Assembly: GCF_014174255.1 (NCBI RefSeq) | Contig: NZ_JABEQJ010000013.1 | Location: 62,001-126,000, forward strand | Reading direction: 5' to 3' | Source of the DNA: Gluconacetobacter sacchari | GTDB lineage: Bacteria; Pseudomonadota; Alphaproteobacteria; Acetobacterales; Acetobacteraceae | Length of the DNA stretch: 64,000 nucleotides | Part shown: positions 26,456 through 36,236 of the stretch, piece after piece | Position numbering within the stretch: the first letter of the stretch is position 1 | Layout: each line of letters starts with the position of its first letter | The notes under the pieces: generated by a model | The model's input: the letters and a program-made list of their open reading frames with translations, nothing else | What the model was told of the DNA's origin: nothing | The model's database searches: none | Position numbers and translations under genes: made by a program

Positions 26456-28564
26456 CTACAGATGCCCTTCGGTCAGTTCGGTCGCCAGCGCCTGGTTTTT
26501 GTAAACCACCTTCAGCGCCTCGATGATGGCGGCGGTGTCCACCGCCACGGCGCGGTTGGTGCTTTCGTCGTAATAGAAATCACCGCCGATCGAATGGATG
26601 TTGCCGTCGAAGATCAGCCCGACCGCATGGCCCCGCGCATCGATGACGGGCGATCCGGAATTTCCGCCGATAATGTCGTTGGTCGTCACGAAGTCGAAAT
26701 GCGTCCCGAGATTCAGCTTGCCGCGTGCCGCCAGCCATGCCGGCGTCAGCTTGAACGGGTCGCTGCCCGTCGCCCGCGCATACAGACCGGCGAAATCGGT
26801 AAAGGCCGGCACCGGCTTGCCATGTTCGTCCCACCCTTTCACCACGCCATAGGAAATACGCTGCGTGAACGTCGCATCGGGGTAGGTATTGGCGCCGTCC
26901 CGGGCAAACCGCGCCTTCGCGATGGCCTCCGACGCCTGGCGCATCGGGGCATGCACCTCGTCGTCCATGCGGTCACGCAGGGCGCGCGCCGTGGGCTCGA
27001 TCGTCCGCGCCAGCACGATCATGGGGTCCGTCGAGGCCCTGATCGCCTCGGCCCCTCCCTTCCAGAGCGCCAGGCGCACCTTCGGATCGGCCAGCTTCGT
27101 GCCATGCACCAGCCGGGCGGCCAGGATTTCCGGATTGTCATGGCCCAGGACCAGATGCACCGTTTCATTATCCGCGCCCAGGACCTGGCGCAGCCTGGTC
27201 AATGACAGGGCCAGCATCATGTCGTCCAGGCCGGGATGCACCGGCGCCGGCGATCCCAGCATCGCCTCGATCGCCGGAAGGTTGGCGTCGTGCCACCCCG
27301 TCAGGCGCTTGGCGTCCGGCTTTTCCCGCTCGGCCGTGCCGCGCACCAGCAGCTTGGCATAATGAAACAGGTCGCCCTGAAAGCCCATTGGCGACCGGGC
27401 CCCCTCCAGCATGACGTACGGTATGAAAATATTCCGCTCGGTGGCCAGGGCCGCGTCGATCTTCCGCCACGGATCGCCATAATCCGCCTTGCGCGCGGCA
27501 TCCGCGGCAATCCAGTCGCGCAGGCCCTTTTCGAAGGCCTGCTTGCGCGCCAGCATGGTCGGGTCGGCCAGCGTTTCGACCCAGCCGGTAAACACTTTCA
27601 GGCTGTTCTCGACGCCGAACAGTTCCTCCTGTGCTTCCTGCCGCTGCGCGAGGCCCTGCCGCCCATACTGCCACAGCGCCCCATCCAGCGTGGAATAATA
27701 GCCGATCAGCAAAGGTACCGTGACATCGCGTTCGAACGCCAGTTCCGCGACGGTCTCCTCGCGGGAGGTCGAGCCCGGATTGCCCGAGGTAAAGACCAGT
27801 TGGCCGTCCCGCGGTCCCGCCGGGTCAAAGGGGAAATACTGCGTATGGGCCGGCTTGCCGTTCTCGTACACCCGCAGGAACGCCATATCCAGATCATAGC
27901 GCGGGAAATTGAAATTGTCCGGGTCGCCGCCGAAGAAGGCCGCATTCTGGTCCGGCGCCATGACCAGGCGCACGTCCTGGTAGCGCCTGTATCGGTACAG
28001 GGCCGTGCGGCCACCATGATACAACGTCACCACGTCACACCGCCACTGCTTGGGGTCACCGCCCACGCAGTCCTTCTCCAGGGCACTTTCCTCCGCCTGG
28101 CGGGCCTTGGTGTACTCCGCGCCCTGCCTGCCCGCCAGCGCCTTGTCCATCGCCTCGGTCACGTCGGTAATGCGGTTCAGCCCGTCCAGCTCCATCGCGG
28201 GGCATTTCGGCTCGCTCGGCTGCCCGTGCGGGGCACTGTATCCGTTGCTGAAATAATCGTGGTTCTTGTCCGACAATTGCTGCAAGCATTCGTTGGCGCA
28301 ATGATGATTCGTCATCACCAGGCCATCGGCGGAAACGAACGACGCCGAACAGCCCAGAGCCAGCCGGGCCGATGCCTGCGTCACCCGCGCGATCCACTCC
28401 GCCGACGGCGTAAAGCCGTATTTGTCTTTCAATGCGGTCAGCGGCAGATGGTCCATGGTCCACATGCCTTCATCCGCCCGGACAGGCAGCCCCCACACCG
28501 CGCTCGATAGGACAAGGGCCGCCGTGGCAAGCGTGCGTGGCAACATCATCGCGGAAAACTCCAT
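26456..28564 (-). CDS. S46 family serine peptidase (DPP7/DPP11-like)
   Basis: The 702-residue protein has a signal peptide (MEFSAMMLPRTLATAALVLS, cleaved near VRADEG) and the S46 dipeptidyl-peptidase pattern. The catalytic His lies in DGLVMTNHHCANECLQQL (H87/H88), the catalytic Ser is S636 in IIGGNSGSPVIDARG, and the family motif GGDPDNFNFPRYDLDMAFLR is present. These periplasmic enzymes release dipeptides from peptide N-termini. Specificity (DPP7 versus DPP11) cannot be called without alignment of the S1 residue. It is convergent with the deaminase remnant and stands as its own unit. Confidence 0.9.
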   Translation of the reverse strand: MEFSAMMLPRTLATAALVLSSAVWGLPVRADEGMWTMDHLPLTALKDKYGFTPSAEWIARVTQASARLALGCSASFVSADGLVMTNHHCANECLQQLSDKNHDYFSNGYSAPHGQPSEPKCPAMELDGLNRITDVTEAMDKALAGRQGAEYTKARQAEESALEKDCVGGDPKQWRCDVVTLYHGGRTALYRYRRYQDVRLVMAPDQNAAFFGGDPDNFNFPRYDLDMAFLRVYENGKPAHTQYFPFDPAGPRDGQLVFTSGNPGSTSREETVAELAFERDVTVPLLIGYYSTLDGALWQYGRQGLAQRQEAQEELFGVENSLKVFTGWVETLADPTMLARKQAFEKGLRDWIAADAARKADYGDPWRKIDAALATERNIFIPYVMLEGARSPMGFQGDLFHYAKLLVRGTAEREKPDAKRLTGWHDANLPAIEAMLGSPAPVHPGLDDMMLALSLTRLRQVLGADNETVHLVLGHDNPEILAARLVHGTKLADPKVRLALWKGGAEAIRASTDPMIVLARTIEPTARALRDRMDDEVHAPMRQASEAIAKARFARDGANTYPDATFTQRISYGVVKGWDEHGKPVPAFTDFAGLYARATGSDPFKLTPAWLAARGKLNLGTHFDFVTTNDIIGGNSGSPVIDARGHAVGLIFDGNIHSIGGDFYYDESTNRAVAVDTAAIIEALKVVYKNQALATELTEGHL

Positions 28565-28750
28565 TACATTCCCCGAACAGGCTGGCCCTGAACAGGCTGA
28601 CAGGCGGATCGTTCGAACACCGAACTTAAACCGGGATTGTCGAAATGACCTCGATCTCGTAGTAAAATCATGCTGTTATGTTATAATGTTGCACATGGCC
28701 GCGCGACGTGCAAGTGCCACGGCCCGTCATTGCGTCGGGCCCCGAAATGC

Positions 28751-28781
28751 AAAAAGCCCCCGCCGTCGGAACGGCGGGGGC
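28751..28781 (-). terminator. Rho-independent terminator of gcd
   Basis: Arms 28756-28766 and 28771-28781 form a GC-rich 11-bp stem with a 4-nt loop. A run of five T follows on the minus strand (A-run 28751-28755). It lies 20 bp after the gcd stop. Confidence 0.9.
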
Positions 28782-28800
28782 CCGGCTTGTCGTGTCCCGG

Positions 28801-31251
28801 TTATGGCGGATTGTCGGCGCCTTGCCGGCCCGCGCCTCCATCGGGGAGGGCGTAGGCGATCACGTCGTCGGCCACGTCGGGCGAATGGGCGGCGCCGCCG
28901 ACCGAGATCACGACATATTCCTTGCCCGTCCTGGGGGATTTGTAGATCAGCGGCGCCGCGACCGCCCCGGCCGGCAGGGTGGCCTTCCACAGTTCCCGGC
29001 CGGTCATGCTGTCCAGCGCGCGCAGATAGTAATCCTGCGTGCCGGCGAAGAAGACCAGGCCCGATGCCGTCGTCGTGGGGCCGCCCAGCGTAGGCATGCC
29101 CATCGGGATCGGCAGGTGGCTCTTGACCCCCATCGGCCCAAGCTGTTCGGCCGTGCCCATCGGCACCTGCCACAGCAGCTTTTTCGTGCGCAGGTCGATG
29201 GCGCTCATGGTGCCGAATGGCGGCGTGTTGCACGGCACCTGCAACGGAGATTGCAGGATGTCGATGCGCACGCCCGAATAGGGGCCGGCGATCTGCGGAC
29301 GCAGCGTGCCCATGAAGCCGGGGACCTCGTCCGTCGAGATCTTGTAATGTTTGGCGTCCTCATGGTTCACCAGCATCATCCGCAGCGGCATGCGCATGTC
29401 GTTGACGAACAGGATGTCGTTCGCCTCGTCGATCGAAATGCCGCCCCAGTTCATGCCGCCCAGCAGGCTGGGCCACTCGATATAGGGCTTCTCGCCGGGC
29501 GGGGTGAAGGGTCCTTCATAGACCGAATTCCTGAACATGATCCGGCAATAAAGCTGGTCGAAGGTGCTGACACCCCACATCGACCGCTCGGACAGCGGAT
29601 CGGCGCCGATGGTCGGCATGCCGACCGAGAACGGCTGCGTCGGCGACAGGTGCTCGCCCTGCGCGGCCGGCGCGGTCGGGACGGCCCGCTCTTCCACCGT
29701 GGTCACGAATTCGCCGGTGCGGCGGTCGATGACGAAGATATGGCCGGTCTTGGTGGTCTGGATCAGCGACGGGATCTTCTCGCCGCTCGCGTTGGTCACA
29801 TCGTACATCACCGGCTGCGACGGCAGGTCGTAGTCCCACACGTCATGATGGACCAGTTGCCGGACCCATCTGGTCTTGCCGGTCGTGGCGTCGACGGCGA
29901 CGACCGCCGCGCCGAACCTGTTCTTCACCGCGTCGCGGTCGCCACCCCAATAATCGGGCGGTCCGTTGCCGGTGGGCAGATAGACCTGGTTCAGCGCCTT
30001 GTCATAGGTCGGGATGGCCCAGACATTCGGCGTTTCCAGCGTGAATGCCGTGTCCGGATCGGGCGGAACCGGATTGTCGGGGTTGCCGACATCCCACGCC
30101 CAGGCCAGGGCGCCCGTGCGCACGTCATAGGCCCGGACCACGCCCGAGGGCTCGCCATGCACGATGTCGCGCACCCAGCCGCCGATCACGGCCAGATGGC
30201 CCATGACGACCGGCAACGCCGTCGGGTGATAGCGCCTGCCGCCTTCCGTCGGTCCCATGTTTTTCTTGACGTCGACATAGCCGTTTTCGCCGAAACCCGC
30301 GCAAAGCTGCCCGGTATGGGCATCCAGCGCGAACAGGCGGGCATCGACCGTCGAGACCAGGATACGCTGCCGGCAGGGCTGGTCCGCCGCCACCTGCCTG
30401 TCGGCGTCGCCCAGGCTGTCATCCCTGGTGACGTCGTAATAGCCGACGCCCCGGCACGAGACATGCTCGGCGGCATGGGCATGCGGGTCGAAGCGCCATA
30501 TCTGCCTGCCGCTATCGGCGTCGATCGCGGCAATCACGTCTTCGGGCGTGCAGGAATACAGCACCGGACCGACCTGCATCGGCGTGTTTTCATCGACGCC
30601 GGCGCCCGGGCCCGTGGTGCGGCGGCCGGTATGATACACCCAGGCCACCTTCAGGTCGGCAACGTTGCCCGGGCCGATCTGCGTGTAGGGCACGTAGCGC
30701 GTGCCGTTGATGTTGCGCCCGTAAAACTGCCAGTCATCCGGCTGGGGCGCCATGGCGGAGGCCACGCGCGCCTTGTCGGGCGCCTCGCCCCGGAATCCGC
30801 CATGGGGCGAGAACGCCTCGACCAGCGTCACGACCAGGCCGAGCAGGACGGCCACGCCGCCACCGGCGCTGATCCGCCGGGTGGTGGCGGGCACCTGGGG
30901 CAGCACCGCCGCCAGCAGCAGGCTGAGCATGAACAGGATGGCGGGCACGACCAGGCGCGGCAGCAGCGGCCAGTAGGACAGGTCAGGCGCGTCATGGAGC
31001 GCCCAGAGAACCGTCGCGACGAAAATCGCGACCGACAGGGAAATGGCCCAAGAGACGCGGCTCCGGACGAGAAAGAGCGCGCCCAGCGCCACATAGGCGA
31101 TGCCGGCCAGCAAATAATAGAAAGAGCCGCCCAGCGTAACGAGCTGAAACCCGCCAGCGACCAGGGCCAGCCCGACGGCGAGGCTGACCAGAACAAACGC
31201 AACCCGGCATCCGTCGCTGATCATCGATCGCTGATTCGCTTTATTGTCCAT
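28801..31251 (-). CDS. gcd: Membrane-bound PQQ-dependent glucose dehydrogenase
   Basis: The 816-residue enzyme oxidises an aldose, normally D-glucose to gluconolactone, at the periplasmic face and passes electrons to ubiquinone. Five membrane helices fill residues about 15-145. The PQQ beta-propeller (about 165-805) shows DDWQFYGRNINGTRYVPYTQ, AAEHVSCRGVGYYDVTRDD, NQVYLPTGNGPPDYWGGDRD, VRQLVHHDVWDYDLPSQPV and MGMPTLGGPTTTASGLVFFA. Quinate/shikimate dehydrogenases share this layout, so glucose is likely but not proven. It is divergent from an OprB porin over 648 bp, suggesting co-regulated sugar entry and oxidation. Confidence 0.9.
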   Translation of the reverse strand: MDNKANQRSMISDGCRVAFVLVSLAVGLALVAGGFQLVTLGGSFYYLLAGIAYVALGALFLVRSRVSWAISLSVAIFVATVLWALHDAPDLSYWPLLPRLVVPAILFMLSLLLAAVLPQVPATTRRISAGGGVAVLLGLVVTLVEAFSPHGGFRGEAPDKARVASAMAPQPDDWQFYGRNINGTRYVPYTQIGPGNVADLKVAWVYHTGRRTTGPGAGVDENTPMQVGPVLYSCTPEDVIAAIDADSGRQIWRFDPHAHAAEHVSCRGVGYYDVTRDDSLGDADRQVAADQPCRQRILVSTVDARLFALDAHTGQLCAGFGENGYVDVKKNMGPTEGGRRYHPTALPVVMGHLAVIGGWVRDIVHGEPSGVVRAYDVRTGALAWAWDVGNPDNPVPPDPDTAFTLETPNVWAIPTYDKALNQVYLPTGNGPPDYWGGDRDAVKNRFGAAVVAVDATTGKTRWVRQLVHHDVWDYDLPSQPVMYDVTNASGEKIPSLIQTTKTGHIFVIDRRTGEFVTTVEERAVPTAPAAQGEHLSPTQPFSVGMPTIGADPLSERSMWGVSTFDQLYCRIMFRNSVYEGPFTPPGEKPYIEWPSLLGGMNWGGISIDEANDILFVNDMRMPLRMMLVNHEDAKHYKISTDEVPGFMGTLRPQIAGPYSGVRIDILQSPLQVPCNTPPFGTMSAIDLRTKKLLWQVPMGTAEQLGPMGVKSHLPIPMGMPTLGGPTTTASGLVFFAGTQDYYLRALDSMTGRELWKATLPAGAVAAPLIYKSPRTGKEYVVISVGGAAHSPDVADDVIAYALPDGGAGRQGADNPP

Positions 31252-31899
31252 TCTTCCGTTCCAAGGTTGGCGGCTTCGCCGTCACACGCATCGCGTTCGG
31301 TCAAGCCGGATCGGCATTGGAAGCATCGCGAATGCTTTCGTCTTCCACCCGATAACTTTCGGGATGTCTACGCCCGTTCCTTCTGTATTTCCATAATGCG
31401 GCCCAAGACATCTTCGGAATTTTTATTAAAATTTATCAATCAACATTGACCGATCTTTATTTCCACGCCCCCTTTTGTGCCATGAATCCGGCCGCCGGCA
31501 CGACACGACACCGGCATTTCATGACGATGAGGGGGTAAGAAAATGACGCATCGGTAACTTCATCTCATATATTATTAATGAAATTTAATTTATTTACCGA
31601 CAATCAGGCCATGCGACGGCCTTGACCCGCACGGGCGATTCTCGCTGACCGATCGACGCGCGTGTGACGCCTCTTCGTACGCCACAATCGGAAAAATATA
31701 GATTTTTTCTCTATCCAGCGCGTTCCGCGATCGGCCGCGGCATGCCGGCGCGACCATGAGGGCCACGAGCGGACATCGCGCCCCCATAACAATTCCCCAA
31801 CATTAATGACCCCTGCCTCCTCTTGAAAATTTTCTGATTATAGTGTCCATGCTCGCACCAGACAGGTTGCTATATAAAAAATAATGGAGCCTCCTTGTT
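31252..31899. other. Long AT-rich divergent region between gcd and OprB porin
   Basis: This 648-bp spacer has no convincing gene on either strand. AT-rich patches at about 31410-31460, 31545-31605, 31680-31715 and 31800-31900 alternate with GC-rich DNA. The right-hand patch includes ATAGTG- and TATATAAAA-like boxes ahead of the porin GTG start. Promoters for both genes must lie here, and the length leaves room for shared operators. A 65-codon frame at 31590-31787 (minus) has no family similarity and was not called. Confidence 0.55.
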
Positions 31900-33504
31900 G
31901 TGATAACTACAATAGCCGAAATAAGCGGCAACACATTACTCCCTCATCCGTTCCGTCGATCGACCGTTCGTGGACTCTGGCTGGCCGCCCTTGTCGGGCT
32001 GACGGGCGGGGCCGCGACCCACGCCGCGGCGACCGCCGCCACCCTCGCCGATCCATCCCACGCCGGCGCGGCGGATCGACCGCATGTCCGGGCCGCGCGG
32101 CCCGCCCGGAGCGCCACGACCACCAACGCGCAAGGCTATGATCGCGGCAACCATCATCATGCGACCGAACTCGATGCCCTGAGCGACGGCGAGGGACCGT
32201 CCTGGCTGCTGCCGTCCGAACTGGACGCGCAGCGCCGCACCGACATGGCGGACCCCTATTACGTGCCAACGGGTGCCCCCGGACATCTGCTGCCGCCCAT
32301 CATGCCGTTCCGCGAGCGCCTGCGGAAAAAGGGCTTCACGTTCGCCCTGACCTACAAGAGCGAGGGGATGGCCGACATCCATGGCGGCATCCGGCGCGGC
32401 ATGGATTACGTGCATGAATTCACGCTGCAAATGAATTTCGACCTGGGCCGGATGGCGCCGGCCCTGCATGGCTGGACCATCCATACGCTGGTGATGAACC
32501 GCGCCGGGCGCGAGGTCTCGCATGATCTTGTCGGCGATTACTACATCAACCTGATGGAAGTGTACGGCCTGTCCGGCCATGTCGTCGCGCATCTCGTCGA
32601 TTTCTATGCCGAGAAGAAGCTGCTGGACAACCGGCTGGACGTCACGTTCGGCCGCATGTCGCTGACCCATGTCTTCGCCACCTCGCCGCTGCTCTGTTCG
32701 TTCATGGTCACCTGCTCGGCCCCGGTGGCGCTGAAGGTCGATCCCGCGTTCGCCGTGTATCCCAAGGCGACCTGGGGCGCGCGGGCACGCTTCCGCCCCA
32801 CGCGCGACACCGCGATCCAGGTCGGCGCCTACGAGGTCCAGCCGCTCGCCGCCGGCCCCAGCGGCTGGGCCTGGGCCAGCGAAAACGCCACCGGCCTGAT
32901 GCTGCCGACGGAATTCACGTGGGAGCCGTTCCTGACGCGCGACAAGCTGCCCGGCCATTACGTCCTCGGCTACGCGCACGACACCACGCGCTACGCCGAC
33001 GCCCTGGGGGCCCGGCCGTCTTACCTGGTCGCGCAGCCGGGGCGCGAGCGCAGCGCGCCGATGGACATGTTCTGGTTCGAGAGCGACCAGATGATCTATC
33101 GCACGGGCGGCCCCGGACAGATGGCCGGCGGCTACCTCATGGCCGGCTATATCCACAACACGCCCCATGTCGCGTCGATTTCCGACGAAGCCTATGGCGG
33201 CCTCTCGTTCAACGGGCTGATCCCCGGGCGCGCGACCGACCGGCTGGGCATCCTCTATTCCTGGTACCATGTCAGCGACCGCAGGCGCGAGGGCCAGACC
33301 ATCGCGCAGGATGCCGGCCTGTCGCTGGGCAGCCAGGTCCGCGGCCCGCAGACCGACTCCCACGTCATCGAGGCCTATTACGGGATCGCGACCTGTCCGG
33401 GGCTGCTGATCCAGCCCGAGTTCCAGTACATGATCCGGCCGGGCGAAACGTCGCATATTCCCGACGCCGCCCTCGTGGGCCTGAAAGTGGTCGCCTCGCT
33501 GTAG
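31900..33504 (+). CDS. OprB-family porin, divergent from gcd
   Basis: A 534-residue outer-membrane porin of the OprB family, paralogous to 21283-22836. The N-terminus has a signal region (STVRGLWLAALVGLTGGAAT) and a low-complexity Ala/His-rich linker to about residue 85. The barrel then includes FTFALTYKSEGMADIHGGIR, LVDFYAEKKLLDNRLDVTFG, the paired-Cys loop SPLLCSFMVTCSAPV, and LLIQPEFQYMIRPGETSHIP near the end. The start codon is GTG 31900; no ATG is in frame nearby. Its position facing gcd suggests it supplies sugar substrate to the periplasmic dehydrogenase. Confidence 0.86.
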   Translation: MITTIAEISGNTLLPHPFRRSTVRGLWLAALVGLTGGAATHAAATAATLADPSHAGAADRPHVRAARPARSATTTNAQGYDRGNHHHATELDALSDGEGPSWLLPSELDAQRRTDMADPYYVPTGAPGHLLPPIMPFRERLRKKGFTFALTYKSEGMADIHGGIRRGMDYVHEFTLQMNFDLGRMAPALHGWTIHTLVMNRAGREVSHDLVGDYYINLMEVYGLSGHVVAHLVDFYAEKKLLDNRLDVTFGRMSLTHVFATSPLLCSFMVTCSAPVALKVDPAFAVYPKATWGARARFRPTRDTAIQVGAYEVQPLAAGPSGWAWASENATGLMLPTEFTWEPFLTRDKLPGHYVLGYAHDTTRYADALGARPSYLVAQPGRERSAPMDMFWFESDQMIYRTGGPGQMAGGYLMAGYIHNTPHVASISDEAYGGLSFNGLIPGRATDRLGILYSWYHVSDRRREGQTIAQDAGLSLGSQVRGPQTDSHVIEAYYGIATCPGLLIQPEFQYMIRPGETSHIPDAALVGLKVVASL

Positions 33505-33701
33505 GCCGCCACCCGCCACATGGCTGTTCCGCCGCCGGGGGCCCATAGAGAATTTGACTTGAAGCCGCGCCCGCCCACATCATGCGGGTGAAGGCGAAAG
33601 AGCCCACCCGCCGCGGCGCGTGGGCCATTTCGTGTTCAACATAATCAACCTCGCCGACATCCGACGAAGCCGGACAACGAAACGATAAGGTTCCGATCTC
33701 C

Positions 33702-34904
33702 ATGATTCCCGCCCTGATGCCCACCTACAACCGTGCCGATCTCGCTTTCGAGCGGGGCCAGGGCGCTTGGCTGTACACGGCGGACGGGCGACGATTCCTC
33801 GATCTCGGGGCCGGGATCGCGACCTCGTCGCTGGGGCATGACCATCCGCAACTGGTCGCCGCCATCGCGGGGCAGGCGGCACGGGTGATGCATGTCTCGA
33901 ACCTGTACCGCGTGCCGCAGGCCGAGCGGCTGGCCGCGCGGCTGGTCGCCGCCAGCTTTGCCGACAGCGTCTTCTTCTGCAATTCGGGCGCCGAGGCGAA
34001 CGAAGGCATGGTCAAGATCATCCGTCGCGCGCAGGCCCATGGCGGCCACCCCGAGCGCTCGCGGATCATCTGCTTCAACGGCGCCTTCCATGGCCGCACG
34101 CTGGCCATGCTGTCCGCCACCGGCAATCCGAAATATCTCGACGGGTTCGGCCCGGTGGTCGAAGGGTTCGATCATGTGCCGATGAACAACATGAACGCCC
34201 TGCGCGCCGCGATCACGCCCGAGACCGCCGGCATCATGATCGAGCCGGTACAGGGCGAAAGCGGCGTCAATGCCGCCGATCCGCGCTTCCTCCAGGAACT
34301 CCGCGCCGCCTGCGACGAATTCGGCCTGTTCCTGGGCATGGACGAGGTACAGAGCGGCATGGGCCGGACCGGCCGGCTGTTCGCCCATGAATGGTCGGGG
34401 GTGACGCCCGACGTGCTGTCGACCGCCAAGGGCATCGCCGGCGGCTTTCCCATGGGGGCCATCCTGGCCACCGAGGCGACCGCGAAATACCTGACGCCCG
34501 GGTCGCACGCCACCACCTTCGGCGGCGGGCCGCTGGCCTGCGCCGCCGCCAACGCGGTGCTGGACGTGCTGCTGGCCCCCGGCTTCCTGGACCAGGTGCA
34601 GGCGCGCGGCACGCAACTGGCCCAGGTGCTGGATGCGCTGGTCGGCGACTTCCCCGACCTGTTCGCCCAGTGGCGCGGCCTGGGGCTGATGCTGGGCCTG
34701 CGCTGCATCGTCCCGGTCACGCTGATGCAGGAGGCGGCGATGCATGAAGGCGTGCTCACCGTCACCGCCGGCGACAACGTGCTGCGCCTGGTGCCCCCGC
34801 TGGTGCTGACCGAGGACGATTGCGCCGAGGCCGGCCGCCGCCTGCGCCGCGCGGCGGAACGCGTGCGGGCCCACCAGGCCGCCTCGGCGGAGAACGCGGC
34901 ATGA
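33702..34904 (+). CDS. argD: Acetylornithine aminotransferase
   Basis: The 400-residue PLP enzyme converts N-acetylglutamate semialdehyde to N-acetylornithine (and can serve in lysine synthesis). Motifs: [80 protein letters not shown] and PLP lysine K243 in [14 protein letters not shown]. The C-terminus overlaps argF by ATGA, the conserved alphaproteobacterial argD-argF arrangement. A TTGACT box lies at about 33555 upstream. Confidence 0.95.
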   Translation: MIPALMPTYNRADLAFERGQGAWLYTADGRRFLDLGAGIATSSLGHDHPQLVAAIAGQAARVMHVSNLYRVPQAERLAARLVAASFADSVFFCNSGAEANEGMVKIIRRAQAHGGHPERSRIICFNGAFHGRTLAMLSATGNPKYLDGFGPVVEGFDHVPMNNMNALRAAITPETAGIMIEPVQGESGVNAADPRFLQELRAACDEFGLFLGMDEVQSGMGRTGRLFAHEWSGVTPDVLSTAKGIAGGFPMGAILATEATAKYLTPGSHATTFGGGPLACAAANAVLDVLLAPGFLDQVQARGTQLAQVLDALVGDFPDLFAQWRGLGLMLGLRCIVPVTLMQEAAMHEGVLTVTAGDNVLRLVPPLVLTEDDCAEAGRRLRRAAERVRAHQAASAENAA

Positions 34905-35896
34905 ACGCGCTGCCCGCCTCCGCCGCCACGCGGCCGGCGCCGCGCCATTTCCTGGAACTGCGCGATTTCGACGGCGCGACCCTGCGCGCCATCCTGGCAC
35001 TGGGCAGCCGCATCAAGCACATGCAGCATGGCAGGGCGCGCCCGCTGCACCCGCGCCTGCCGCTGCTGGGCCGCACGCTGGGCCTGATGCTGTCCAAACC
35101 CTCGACGCGCACCCGCGTGTCCTTCGAGGTCGGGATGCGCCAACTGGGCGGCGACGTGATCCTGCTGTCCCCCGCCGACATGCAGTTGGGGCGGGGCGAG
35201 ACGGTCGCCGATACCGCCCGCGTGCTGTCGCGCTTCGTCGATGCCATCGTGCTGCGCACCGGCAATGCGGCGGCGCTGCGCGAGTTGGCGCACTGGTCCA
35301 GCGTGCCCGTCATCAACGGCCTGACGCCGCATTCGCACCCGGTGCAGATCCTGGCCGACATCATGACGTTCGAGGAGCATCGGGGGCCGATCGCCGGCCG
35401 CACGATCGCCTGGGTCGGCGATGGCAACAATGTCGCCACTTCGTTCATCGAGGCGGCACGCCTGTTCGGCTTCCGCCTGCGCCTGGCGACGCCCGAGCGC
35501 CACGCGCCGCCGGCCGAGACCGTCGAGTGGGCCCGCCAGGGCGGTGCCGACATCACCCTGACCGCCGACCCGCGCGAGGCCGCGGCCGGGGCCGACTGCG
35601 TGGTGACCGATACCTGGGTCAGCATGTCCGACAGCGGGTCGGCGCAGCGGCTGCTCGCGTTCGATCCCTACCGGGTGACGGCCGGGCTGATGGCCCTGGC
35701 CGCGCCCGGCGCCCTGTTCATGCACTGCCTGCCGGCCCATATCGGCGAGGAAGTGACCGAGGAGGTGTTCGAAGGCCCCCATTCGGTGGTGTTCGACGAG
35801 GCCGAGAACCGCCTGCACGCGCAGAAGGGCCTGCTGGTCTGGGCGCTGGGCGGCGAACAGTGGCTGGAGTACGGAGAAGAGGAACCGCCGCGATGA
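34901..35896 (+). CDS. argF: Ornithine carbamoyltransferase
   Basis: The 331-residue enzyme joins ornithine and carbamoyl phosphate to citrulline. The carbamoyl-phosphate loop STRTR is at 68-72 in [20 protein letters not shown], followed by [19 protein letters not shown]. The ornithine-binding segments are [16 protein letters not shown] and [13 protein letters not shown] (HCLP 275-278). Start 34901 overlaps the argD stop; the longer open frame upstream lies inside argD. It also overlaps the next small gene by ATGA. Confidence 0.95.
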   Translation: MNALPASAATRPAPRHFLELRDFDGATLRAILALGSRIKHMQHGRARPLHPRLPLLGRTLGLMLSKPSTRTRVSFEVGMRQLGGDVILLSPADMQLGRGETVADTARVLSRFVDAIVLRTGNAAALRELAHWSSVPVINGLTPHSHPVQILADIMTFEEHRGPIAGRTIAWVGDGNNVATSFIEAARLFGFRLRLATPERHAPPAETVEWARQGGADITLTADPREAAAGADCVVTDTWVSMSDSGSAQRLLAFDPYRVTAGLMALAAPGALFMHCLPAHIGEEVTEEVFEGPHSVVFDEAENRLHAQKGLLVWALGGEQWLEYGEEEPPR

Positions 35897-36213
35897 CCGG
35901 ACCGGCCGAGACGCCAGCCCACCCGACGACCACCGAGGAGGTCCCCTCCACCCCCGGCTGGGTGGAGGGCAGCGTCGAGGCCGCCTTCGCCACCCTGCCC
36001 TGCTCGGGGCCCGGGGTGATGGTCCTGCGCAACGCCTATCTGGACTGCCTGGCCAACGCCCCCCGGACCGAGGACCTGGACACCGCGCACGACCGTTGCC
36101 GCCAGGCGCTGCTGAAGGGGCTTGCGGCGCGGGAGAAGATCGGCCCCGAGGCCCTGCGCGCCTTCGAAACCCGGCTGGAAGCGATCGAAGCCGAAATCAG
36201 CGCCCGCATCTGA
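35893..36213 (+). CDS. Small conserved hypothetical protein in the argD-argF-hslO operon
   Basis: A 106-residue acidic protein starting within the argF stop (ATGA). The N-terminus is Pro/Thr/Glu-rich and disordered-looking ([16 protein letters not shown]). The rest is helical and charged, with [20 protein letters not shown] and [18 protein letters not shown] suggesting a short coiled coil. No enzyme motif or membrane helix is visible. Coupling to argF and a 23-bp gap to hslO suggest one transcript. Function unknown. Confidence 0.75.
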   Translation: MTGPAETPAHPTTTEEVPSTPGWVEGSVEAAFATLPCSGPGVMVLRNAYLDCLANAPRTEDLDTAHDRCRQALLKGLAAREKIGPEALRAFETRLEAIEAEISARI

Positions 36214-36236
36214 CGATGCCGTAACCGGAACCCAGT

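Noticed and set aside
28708-31449. Open frame of 913 codons opposite gcd
   Set aside because: gcd on the minus strand has complete PQQ-dehydrogenase motifs; the opposite frame is His/Arg/Gly-rich with none.
31590-31787. 65-codon frame in the gcd-porin spacer
   Set aside because: No ribosome-binding site, hydrophobic or conserved pattern, and it crosses an AT-rich regulatory stretch.
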